Notes: generated from the letters alone by a model not told the origin. Shown: positions 1 to 5,666, counted from the first letter of the stretch. The stretch: 8,197 bases of DNA from Verrucomicrobiota bacterium (GCA_005798925.1 SYID01000027.1:1-8197); one strand, 5' to 3'. Numbers and translations: made by a program.

Positions 1-116
1 CTGCGGAAGGGCTCGTGCTCGTCTGGATGGTCCAGCACCAAGGCTTCCCGGGGAAGGGCGGCCAGGCGCAGGGCGAGTTCAAGAAGGCCGCGGTGAAGGA
101 ATTCGGGGGGAAGTGA
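1..116 (+). CDS. C-terminal fragment, possibly a serine hydrolase (beta-lactamase fold)
   Basis: Only the last 37 codons are in the window, in the frame starting at base 3 and ending with TGA at 114-116. The tail begins AEGLVLVWMVQHQGFPG and ends in a Lys-rich helix (FKKAAVKEFGGK). A hydrophobic strand reading LVxVWMVQHxGFPG, then a short polar helix, resembles the C-terminus of class-C beta-lactamase-like serine hydrolases and esterases seen in planctomycetes and verrucomicrobia. That family call is from memory of the motif and cannot be confirmed here, because the catalytic SxxK and YxN motifs lie outside the window. The reading frame and stop are well supported by GC-ending codons. A 12-bp tandem repeat begins just after the stop. 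Confidence 0.55.
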   Translation, partial: AEGLVLVWMVQHQGFPGKGGQAQGEFKKAAVKEFGGK

Positions 117-130
117 GGGTCAGCAGAGTA

Positions 131-190
131 GAGGGCTGAATCGAGGGCAGGGCGGAGGACTGAGTTGAGGACTGAATGGATGACCGAGGT
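131..190 (+). repeat. 12-bp minisatellite, five imperfect copies
   Basis: Five contiguous 12-mers are in perfect register: GAGGGCTGAATC (131), GAGGGCAGGGCG (143), GAGGACTGAGTT (155), GAGGACTGAATG (167) and GATGACCGAGGT (179). The consensus is close to GAGGRCTGARTN. A possible degenerate extra copy, GAGGGTCAGCAG, starts at 115 and overlaps the stop codon, separated from the others by AGTA. The array is purine-rich on the coding strand of the gene that ends at 116. It contains stop codons and is read as non-coding. Confidence 0.75.
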
Positions 191-197
191 AGATTTC

Positions 198-231
198 CCG
201 CCACCCGCTACCTGGGGCCGCCACCCGCCAC
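198..231 (+). repeat. 7-bp CCGCYAC minisatellite
   Basis: Copies are CCGCCAC (198-204), CCGCTAC (205-211), CCGCCAC (218-224) and CCGCCAC (225-231). A 6-bp interruption, CTGGGG, sits at 212-217. The unit length and sequence differ from the 12-bp array just upstream, so this is a separate short tandem repeat. The C-rich strand is the plus strand. No coding function is apparent. Confidence 0.65.
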
Positions 232-244
232 CGGGAGAGGTTGC

Positions 245-279
245 ACTAGGACAGCACGTGGTGCCGACCCGTCCTATCT
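245..279. repeat. Small hairpin repeat element, copy A
   Basis: TAGGAC at 247-252 pairs perfectly with GTCCTA at 271-276. Inside it, GCAC (254-257) pairs with GTGC (261-264) around GTG. The sequence from CTAGG through CAGCACG to GGT matches the element at 4362-4388 apart from a few substitutions, for example CTAGGACAGCACGTGGT here against CTAGGGCAGCACGCGGT there. It is therefore probably one member of a dispersed palindromic intergenic family. No function can be assigned. Confidence 0.55.
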
Positions 280-280
280 A

Positions 281-314
281 ATTCCGCTCGGATAATGACC
301 TATTCCGCTCATTA
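281..314. promoter_or_regulatory. Candidate operator/promoter upstream of the large fusion gene
   Basis: ATTCCGCTC occurs twice, at 281-289 and 302-310, exactly 21 bp apart, which is two helical turns. An inverted repeat TAATGA (293-298) / TCATTA (309-314) overlaps the second copy. GATAAT at 291-296 matches a bacterial -10 box at five of six positions, but no convincing -35 box lies at the right distance. The block ends about 75 bp before the ATG at 389. The spacing on one DNA face fits a dimeric or paired regulator site. This is inference from geometry only. Confidence 0.35.
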
Positions 315-388
315 GGTGCGAAAGGGTTGAAGAGTGGCGGGAGCGTTGGAACATCAGCGGCCCTTCGCCCCTCTTCTTCTTTCACCCC

Positions 389-3300
389 ATGAGAACCCCA
401 CCCCTCGCCGCCTGCGTGTTCGCGCTGTTGTCCGTCCTCGGACTTTCCGCGCAGAGCAAGCCGTCGGTCGCCAAGATCGTCCTGCCGCCGGAGCCCGTCG
501 CGCAGGCCGTCACCCAGAAGGTCGACCTGCTTGAACTCTTCCGCAAGGGAGAGTCCGAGCTCTTCGTGAACCCCAAAGGCAACATCGCCGGCGATCCCAA
601 GTCCGTCTTCAAGTTCGGTCCGGACGGCAACTTCGTCGTGAGCGGCGAAGGTTACGGTGCCATCACCACCCTCGGCGCCTACCGCGATTACCACCTCGTG
701 ATCGAGTTCAAGTGGGGTCAGAAGACCTGGGGTTCCCGTGAAAGCCGTTCCCGTGACAGCGGCATCCTCGTGCATTGCTACGGGCCCCAGGGGGCCGTCG
801 GCGGCAACTGGATGGCCAGCATCGAGGCCCAGATCATCGAGGGCGGCGTGGGCGACATCCTTGTCCTCTCGCCCAAGCTGGCGGACGGCACCGTGCTGCT
901 CTCCTCCCTCTCCGCCGAAGTCGGCCGCGACCGGGACAAGGAGAAGGTCTGGACCCCCGGTGCTCCGCGCGAGACCATGACCGGCGGCCGCCTCAACTGG
1001 TCCAAGCGGGATCCCGACTGGAAGGATGTCGTCGGTTTCCGCGGCAAGGACGACGTCGAATCGCCCTTCGGCCAGTGGACGCGTTTCGAGGTCATCGCCA
1101 AGGGCGACACCCTGCAGTATTTCGTCAACGGCGTGAAGGTGAACGAGGCCTTCGACGTCAAACCCAGCCAAGGACGCCTCCAGCTGCAGACCGAAGCCGC
1201 CGAGATGCATGTCCGCCGTTACGAACTCCATCCGCTCGGCGGTTTCACCGAGAAGTGGACCCCCGCGAAGGCGGCTCGCTCCGACGCGCATCCCGCGTCG
1301 GACGACGTCAAGGCTCAGGCCGCTTTCGCGGCCAAGCACGGGGACGCCCAGGAGATCCCGGGCTACGCCTTCCGTCCGTCGAAGCTCGACTTCGCCAAGG
1401 ACCAGGCGCGCAACTTCTCCCTCCCTTACCGCCTCCCGGCGGGTTTTGAAATGGTCGTCGCCGCCGCCACTCCGATGGTAGCCAATCCCACCATGGGATG
1501 CGTCGACGACCGTGGTCGCCTCTTCGTGGGCGACTCAATTGGCGTCAATTGGAGCCCGAAGAAATTCGAGAAGGAGAACCCCGGACGGGTCGTGATGCTG
1601 GAGGACCGCGACGGCGACGGCGTGTTCGACCGCAGCACGGTCTTCGCCGACAAGCTCACCGTGCCGAAGGGCGGCTGCTGGGCCGGCGGCAGCCTTTTCG
1701 TCGCCTCGCCGCCCGGGATCTGGAAGTTCACCGACGCCGATGACGACGGCGTGGCCGAGCAGCGCGAGCTGGTCGTCGGCGGCTTCGAATGGACCGCGAA
1801 CGGCGCGGATTGCCACGGGCCGCGCCTGCACCCGGACGGCCGCCTTTACTGGACCCATGGCCGCAAGGGTCATACCGTGAAGCAGAAGGACGGCACGCTC
1901 GTGCACGCCGGCCTCAACAGCGGGGTCTGGTCGATGAAGACCGACGGTTCCGACATCCGCTGGCATGCCTTGGGCTGCGCCGACAATCCGGCCAGCATCG
2001 ACTTCACCCCGACCGGCGAGATCGTGGGCACCGTCGACCTCTATTTCGGCAGCCCGCGCGTCGACACCCTCATGCAGTGGCAGCTCGGCGGCGTCTACGA
2101 GCGCCCCGACTTCCTGCGCATCATCGAGGCCCTCCCGCGCACCCACGAGCGCATGCCGATCCTGAAGGAGCTCGGCCACGTCGTCCCCAGCGGCTGCTCC
2201 TTCTGGAAGCACGGAAACCGTGTCGCCCCCGCCGACCATCCGCTTTCGTCCGCCCCGGATCACCTCAACCTCCTGGTCGCCTTCTACAACTCCAAGAAGA
2301 TCGTGCGTTTCGAGCTGAAGCCTGAGGGCGCCACTTATCAGGCGACCGAGCACGAATTCCTGACCGTAGACCGCATGGGCGCGCATCTTTCCGACGTCAT
2401 CGAAGCCCCTGACGGCTCGTTGCTGGTCGTGGACACCGGTACCTGGTATTCGCATTGTCCTTCCAGCTTGAAGGGCGTGGACAACGTCCCCGGAGCGATC
2501 TACCGCGTGCGCCGTACCGCAGAAGGGAAGGCCGCACATCAGGCCGTCGCCAAGGCCCACCGTCCGTTCGTGCCCGCGCCGGTCAAGACCGACGCCGAAC
2601 TCCTCGCGCAGCTCTCGTCGGCCGATCAGGCGGTCGTCCGCCGCGGGCTTGAAGGCCTGACTTTCCGCGAGGCCAGGTCTCCCGCCGTCACCGAAGCCAT
2701 CCGCGGGCTCCTCTCGCGTGAGTCCGACCTCGTGCTCGAGCACGCCATCCTCACCGCCGGCATGCGTCTCGCCGGTTTCACCGCCGCCGACCTCGCCACC
2801 GTCAAGGGACCGGTCGCCCAGGCGCGCCTCCTGCGCATCGTCTCGCAGACCCGCGTCAAGGAGGCGGACTACGCGGACGTGCTGAAGTTCGCGGTCGGCC
2901 AGGCCGATTCCGCGGACGCCGCCTTGGCCAAGAACGCCTACCTCGCCCTCAGCAAGGCTGTCGACGCCGATCAGGTGGTCGCTCCGCTCTTCGCCCGTTG
3001 GCTCGCGCAGCCGGCGCCTACCGCGACGCAGGTCGCCGCTTTGGGCAAGTTCGCCACCGCGCTGGCTGGCCAGCCCGGCGTCGCCAAGGGCATCGCCCGG
3101 ATGCTCGCGCATGAGAAGGTCGCCGTCCGCCAGGCGGCGCTCCGCGCCATCGCGGCCCAGACCGGCAAGGTGGACGCCAGGGAGTGGCTGCCCGCGCTCG
3201 AAGCCCAGCTCGCCCAAGGCGCTTCCCCGCTCCTCTTGGACGCCCTCGCCCATGTGAAGGACAAGCGCTTCGACGCTTCGCTCAACGCGATCGCCGCCGA

Positions 3301-4198
3301 CACGACCAAAGCGTCCTCGCTTCGCCTCAAGGCGCTGCTCGCGCTCTCCGGCAGCGGCGAGGACCTCAGCGACGCCGCTTTCAAGCTCCTCGCCGATCTT
3401 TTCGTCGATCCGGCCAGCCCGGGCCTGCGGATGGACGCCGCCGCGCGCCTGGCCAACACCAAGCTCACCCCGGCCCAGTGGGACGCCTATCTCGCGTTGC
3501 TGCCCAACGCCGGCCCGCTGGAGCAGAACGAACTCCTCGTCGCCCTGGCGGTGCCGCAGAACTACAAGCGCATCTCCAAGGAGACCGGCCGCAAGATCGC
3601 CGTCGCCCTCAGCAAGTCCCCGATGCTGGGCACGTTCCGTCAGGACCTCGTGCGCAAGGCTTTCGGCTTCCTGCCGCGGGAAGTGTATGAGATCCTCGAA
3701 CCTTCCTTCGACGCCGCCCTGGCGGCCAACGACGCCAAGCGCGAACGACTCGGCCCGTTGGCGCTGACCGCCGTCAAGCAGGGCGACCCGGTCGCCGGCC
3801 GCGCCGTCTACGAATCCGGCAAGGGCGCCTGCGTCGCCTGCCATAAGATCGGCGAGAAGGGCAACGAGATCGGGCCGAACCTCACCAAGATCGGCGGGAT
3901 CCGCGCCGAACGTGAACTCGTGGAGAGCATCCTCTTCCCGAGCTACAACATCGCCCGCGACTACGACCTCAATTCGTTCCAGCTCACCGACGGAACGAGC
4001 GTGCTCGGCCTCATTCAGGCCCGTTCGGCGGAGGGCGTGACCATCAAAGAGGCCTCGGGTCAGAGCCGCCTGCTCGCCAACGAAGCCATCGCCTCTTCGA
4101 CGCAGCTCACCACGAGCCTCATGCCGGCCGGTCTGGACGGCATGCTCTCCGAGAAGGAACTGATCGACCTCGTGGCGTATCTGCGATCTTTGCGTTGA
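389..4198 (+). CDS. Secreted DUF1080 / PVC-type dehydrogenase / HEAT / cytochrome c fusion protein
   Basis: This is a 1269-residue exported protein. Residues 1-21 form a Sec signal peptide (MRTPP, hydrophobic core, likely cleavage in LSA|QS). Residues about 45-285 resemble DUF1080, the 3-keto-disaccharide hydrolase/concanavalin-like fold, with YHLVIEFKW, SRDSGILVHCYG and SIEAQIIEGG. Residues about 335-712 resemble the PVC-type membrane-bound dehydrogenase propeller. They carry two calcium-loop-like motifs (DRDGDGVFD from 406; DADDDGVAEQRE from 449) and NGADCHGPRLHPDGRLYW. Residues about 735-1115 are Ala/Leu-rich helical repeats of HEAT type. Residues about 1127-1269 are a planctomycete-type haem domain with C1148-VAC-H1152. 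M1245 or M1252 may be the distal haem ligand. The likely role is extracytoplasmic sugar or glycoside oxidation with electron transfer, plus cleavage of the keto product. The substrate is unknown. The ATG at 389 is the only start giving a signal peptide; it follows a pyrimidine-rich leader without a Shine-Dalgarno sequence. Confidence 0.9.
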   Translation: MRTPPLAACVFALLSVLGLSAQSKPSVAKIVLPPEPVAQAVTQKVDLLELFRKGESELFVNPKGNIAGDPKSVFKFGPDGNFVVSGEGYGAITTLGAYRDYHLVIEFKWGQKTWGSRESRSRDSGILVHCYGPQGAVGGNWMASIEAQIIEGGVGDILVLSPKLADGTVLLSSLSAEVGRDRDKEKVWTPGAPRETMTGGRLNWSKRDPDWKDVVGFRGKDDVESPFGQWTRFEVIAKGDTLQYFVNGVKVNEAFDVKPSQGRLQLQTEAAEMHVRRYELHPLGGFTEKWTPAKAARSDAHPASDDVKAQAAFAAKHGDAQEIPGYAFRPSKLDFAKDQARNFSLPYRLPAGFEMVVAAATPMVANPTMGCVDDRGRLFVGDSIGVNWSPKKFEKENPGRVVMLEDRDGDGVFDRSTVFADKLTVPKGGCWAGGSLFVASPPGIWKFTDADDDGVAEQRELVVGGFEWTANGADCHGPRLHPDGRLYWTHGRKGHTVKQKDGTLVHAGLNSGVWSMKTDGSDIRWHALGCADNPASIDFTPTGEIVGTVDLYFGSPRVDTLMQWQLGGVYERPDFLRIIEALPRTHERMPILKELGHVVPSGCSFWKHGNRVAPADHPLSSAPDHLNLLVAFYNSKKIVRFELKPEGATYQATEHEFLTVDRMGAHLSDVIEAPDGSLLVVDTGTWYSHCPSSLKGVDNVPGAIYRVRRTAEGKAAHQAVAKAHRPFVPAPVKTDAELLAQLSSADQAVVRRGLEGLTFREARSPAVTEAIRGLLSRESDLVLEHAILTAGMRLAGFTAADLATVKGPVAQARLLRIVSQTRVKEADYADVLKFAVGQADSADAALAKNAYLALSKAVDADQVVAPLFARWLAQPAPTATQVAALGKFATALAGQPGVAKGIARMLAHEKVAVRQAALRAIAAQTGKVDAREWLPALEAQLAQGASPLLLDALAHVKDKRFDASLNAIAADTTKASSLRLKALLALSGSGEDLSDAAFKLLADLFVDPASPGLRMDAAARLANTKLTPAQWDAYLALLPNAGPLEQNELLVALAVPQNYKRISKETGRKIAVALSKSPMLGTFRQDLVRKAFGFLPREVYEILEPSFDAALAANDAKRERLGPLALTAVKQGDPVAGRAVYESGKGACVACHKIGEKGNEIGPNLTKIGGIRAERELVESILFPSYNIARDYDLNSFQLTDGTSVLGLIQARSAEGVTIKEASGQSRLLANEAIASSTQLTTSLMPAGLDGMLSEKELIDLVAYLRSLR

Positions 4199-4199
4199 G

Positions 4200-4220
4200 C
4201 GAAAGCGCGAGGCGCTTTCG
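4200..4220 (+). terminator. Hairpin directly after the fusion-gene stop; possible 3'-end structure
   Basis: CGAAAGCGC (4200-4208) pairs perfectly with GCGCTTTCG (4212-4220) around GAG, one base after the TGA. It is a strong 9-bp stem in the place of a terminator, but AGGGG follows rather than a T-tract, so it is not a canonical intrinsic terminator. It may protect the mRNA 3' end or be part of the hairpin-plus-array cassette also seen after the gene at 5667. Confidence 0.45.
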
Positions 4221-4223
4221 AGG

Positions 4224-4263
4224 GGACACGTGGGCAAGTGGACACGTGGACACGGGGTAGGGT
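4224..4263 (+). repeat. 8-bp minisatellite (GGRCAMGT), array 1
   Basis: Consecutive 8-mers are GGACACGT (4224), GGGCAAGT (4232), GGACACGT (4240) and GGACACGG (4248). A decayed unit, GGTAGGGT, follows at 4256. The period of eight is incompatible with coding. The G-rich strand is the coding strand of the gene ending at 4198. The same unit family recurs at 5471-5502 and, inverted, at 5586-5638. Two CACGTG hexamers arise at unit junctions (4227 and 4243). Confidence 0.75.
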
Positions 4264-4293
4264 CGGGACCGCGTCACGACATGGCTGACTCGT

Positions 4294-4350
4294 GGTAGGG
4301 CTGACCAACTTGGTCAGCCGTGCGGTTGAGCGAGGGCGCTCAACCCTACC
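4294..4350. repeat. Paired palindromes bounded by GGTAGGG / CCCTACC
   Basis: The stretch opens with GGTAGGG (4294-4300) and closes with its inverse complement CCCTACC (4344-4350). Between these are two near-perfect hairpins. GGCTGACCAA / TTGGTCAGCC (4299-4319) is a 10-bp stem around one base, or 9 bp around three. GGTTGAGCG / CGCTCAACC (4324-4345) is a 9-bp stem around AGGG. The whole can fold as two small hairpins on one outer stem. It lies between two convergent genes and resembles a REP-like dispersed palindrome. The family identity is inference. Confidence 0.65.
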
Positions 4351-4351
4351 T

Positions 4352-4402
4352 AGATGCAGAGCTAGGGCAGCACGCGGTACTGCCCCTACCTGCGATGCAT
4401 CT
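4352..4402. repeat. Small hairpin repeat element, copy B, with outer 7-bp inverted repeat
   Basis: TAGGGCAG (4363-4370) pairs with CTGCCCCTA (4380-4388), with one bulge, around a 9-base loop. An outer inverted repeat, AGATGCA (4352-4358) / TGCATCT (4396-4402), encloses it. The core is closely related to the hairpin at 245-279. It follows the paired palindromes directly, giving three hairpins in a row in the tail-to-tail region between 4198 and 4418. Confidence 0.55.
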
Positions 4403-4417
4403 TGATGGCCTCTGGTT

Positions 4418-4630
4418 TTACCTCAGGAGCCAGAGGCTCAGGAGGGGGAGGGCGAGGATGAGGAGGCAGCCGCCGGAGCGGGGGCCGGAGTCGGCGTGGA
4501 GGGCGTGCTGGCGGTCGTCGGCCGCCTGGTTGATGCGTTCTTCGATATCGGCTTCGAGGTCGGCCGGGATGCCGCCTTCGCCGTATTCGTCGTCGGGTCT
4601 GAAGTTCTCGTCGTCGTAGTCGTCGCTCAT
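4418..4630 (-). CDS. Small acidic protein with C-terminal membrane segment (70 aa)
   Basis: The family is not recognised. From the ATG (complement of 4628-4630) the protein begins MSDDYDDENFRPDDEYGEGG, a strongly acidic stretch. A charged helix-prone middle follows (PADLEADIEERINQAADD). The end is a hydrophobic segment, CLLILALPLLSLWLLR, long enough to cross or anchor in a membrane. This looks like a tail-anchored or single-span protein with an acidic face. Nearly every codon ends in G or C, as in the confident genes, which argues for real coding. An in-frame upstream ATG would add 17 residues (MTDRPLAPHPAAGITCR), but these lack the acidic character, so the shorter start is preferred. No clear Shine-Dalgarno sequence is seen. 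It is divergent from the gene at 4726 with 95 bp between starts. Confidence 0.65.
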   Translation of the reverse strand: MSDDYDDENFRPDDEYGEGGIPADLEADIEERINQAADDRQHALHADSGPRSGGCLLILALPLLSLWLLR

Positions 4631-4725
4631 GCGGCATGTTATGCCCGCGGCCGGGTGAGGCGCAAGGGGTCGGTCCGTCATAACAGGCTGGAGCCTCGGC
4701 GGGGAATCCCCACGCTGGCGGCAGC

Positions 4726-5457
4726 ATGGCGACCATCCTTTGCATGAAGTGGGGCAAGAAATACGGCCCGGAATACGTCAACCGTCTCCGCTCCATGGTG
4801 AGTCGCCACCTGACCATCCCGCATCGCTTCGTCTGCCTGACCGACGACCAGACCGGGCTCCACGCCGGCATCGAGACCTTCCCGATACCTAGCCTCGAGC
4901 TGCCGGCCGGCGCCCCTGAGCGCGGCTGGACCAAGCTCGTCTCGTTCTCGCCCGCGCTGACCGCGCCCGGCGGCCCGGAGCTCAAGGGTGACGTCCTCTT
5001 CCTCGACATCGACATCGTCATCGTCGGCAACATGGACGCCTTCTTCGCGCAGCCCGGCGACTTCCTGATCATCCGCGACTGGCAGAAGGGGCATTACACC
5101 GGCAACTCCTCGGTCTACCGTTGGCGCGCCGGCACCTACCCCGACGTCCTGGAATATTTCCGCGCGAACCTCGACGCCGTGCGGAAGCGTCACCGTAACG
5201 AGCAGGAGTTCCTCACCGCGCACCTGAGCGCCCAAGGCAAGGTGAGCTATTGGCCGGAGACCTGGTGCCGCAGCTTCAAGAAGCACTGCGTGAAGTTTTT
5301 CCCGTTCTCGCTCTGGCAGACGCCGGAGATCCCCGCCGAGGCGAAGATCGTCGTCTTCCACGGGCTCCCGAATCCGCCCGACGCGCTCGTCGGGCGCAGC
5401 GGCAAGTGGTACCGACGCGTGCTGCCCACCCCGTGGATCGCGGAGAATTGGAAATAA
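4726..5457 (+). CDS. Glycosyltransferase-like protein (nucleotide-diphospho-sugar transferase fold)
   Basis: The protein is 243 residues with no signal peptide, so probably cytoplasmic. It opens with a strand and helix (ATILCMKWGKKYGPEYVNRL) typical of small GT-A proteins that start (I)VCMKWGxxYGPxYVNRL. Residues about 34-40 give RFVCLTD. A DxD-type metal and nucleotide-sugar site is seen at D94-I-D96 within VLFLDIDIVIVGNMD. NSSVYRW (127-133), NEQEF (159-163) and IVVFHGLPNP (208-217) fit the acceptor and C-terminal motifs of GT8-like enzymes, where a late His often contacts the metal. Donor and acceptor are unknown; cell-surface glycan or lipopolysaccharide assembly is a reasonable guess. The first ATG (4726) is chosen because the following strand is needed for the fold. 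A second Met at 4744 would remove it. No strong ribosome-binding site precedes either. Confidence 0.8.
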   Translation: MATILCMKWGKKYGPEYVNRLRSMVSRHLTIPHRFVCLTDDQTGLHAGIETFPIPSLELPAGAPERGWTKLVSFSPALTAPGGPELKGDVLFLDIDIVIVGNMDAFFAQPGDFLIIRDWQKGHYTGNSSVYRWRAGTYPDVLEYFRANLDAVRKRHRNEQEFLTAHLSAQGKVSYWPETWCRSFKKHCVKFFPFSLWQTPEIPAEAKIVVFHGLPNPPDALVGRSGKWYRRVLPTPWIAENWK

Positions 5458-5470
5458 GAGCCAGTATAGG

Positions 5471-5502
5471 GGGCAAGTGGGCAAGGTGACACGGTGACAA
5501 GG
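5471..5502 (+). repeat. 8-bp minisatellite, array 2
   Basis: Four 8-mers are in register: GGGCAAGT (5471), GGGCAAGG (5479), TGACACGG (5487) and TGACAAGG (5495). They start 14 bases after the TAA of the glycosyltransferase gene, with the G-rich strand on that gene's coding strand. The next 78 bases (5503-5580) hold no gene and no repeat that I could assign. Confidence 0.7.
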
Positions 5503-5585
5503 GGAGGTCGGCAATAACCTAAAAGGAGACCGGATGATCGGCTGGGGTGTTGATGCCCTCAGCTGACTTTCCGGTTGGTTCGTCC

Positions 5586-5638
5586 CCTTGTCCACTTGCC
5601 CACATGCCCACGTGTCCCCTGTAGTCGCCCACGTGTCC
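5586..5638 (-). repeat. 8-bp minisatellite, array 3 (inverted)
   Basis: Read on the minus strand from 5638 downward the units are GGACACGT, GGGCGACT, a 5-base partial ACAGG, GGACACGT, GGGCATGT, GGGCAAGT and GGACAAGG. It lies just beyond the hairpin that follows the minus-strand gene ending at 5667. The G-rich strand again matches that gene's coding strand. The orientation is opposite to array 2, as expected if orientation follows the neighbouring gene. Confidence 0.75.
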
Positions 5639-5640
5639 CC

Positions 5641-5663
5641 TCGAAGGCGCTTGGCGCCTTCGA
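5641..5663 (-). terminator. Hairpin after the minus-strand gene; possible 3'-end structure
   Basis: TCGAAGGCGC (5641-5650) pairs perfectly with GCGCCTTCGA (5654-5663) around TTG, three bases beyond the stop at 5667-5669 on the minus strand. As after the fusion gene, no T-tract follows; the sequence runs straight into a GGGGACACGTGGGC repeat. A strong stem at a gene end suggests a transcript-end role, but its chief interest is the shared cassette with 4200-4242. Confidence 0.45.
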
Positions 5664-5666
5664 CGC

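Noticed and set aside
115..231. A CRISPR-like array
   Set aside because: Units are 7 and 12 bp, contiguous and without unique spacers, so this is a minisatellite.
1535..4237. A 900-codon open frame on the minus strand opposite the fusion gene
   Set aside because: It mirrors the GC-rich codons of the plus-strand gene, has low-complexity Arg/Gly/Glu-rich composition and shows no recognisable motif. The plus frame has a signal peptide and a clear haem motif.
4408..4437. GCCTCTGG / CCAGAGGC inverted repeat as a terminator of the small minus-strand gene
   Set aside because: The stop codon lies in the 14-base loop, most of one arm is coding sequence, and no T-tract follows on the minus strand.
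4701..4711. GGGG-AAT-CCCC palindrome before the glycosyltransferase start as an operator
   Set aside because: A four-base arm in GC-rich DNA is expected by chance, and no second symmetric element supports it.
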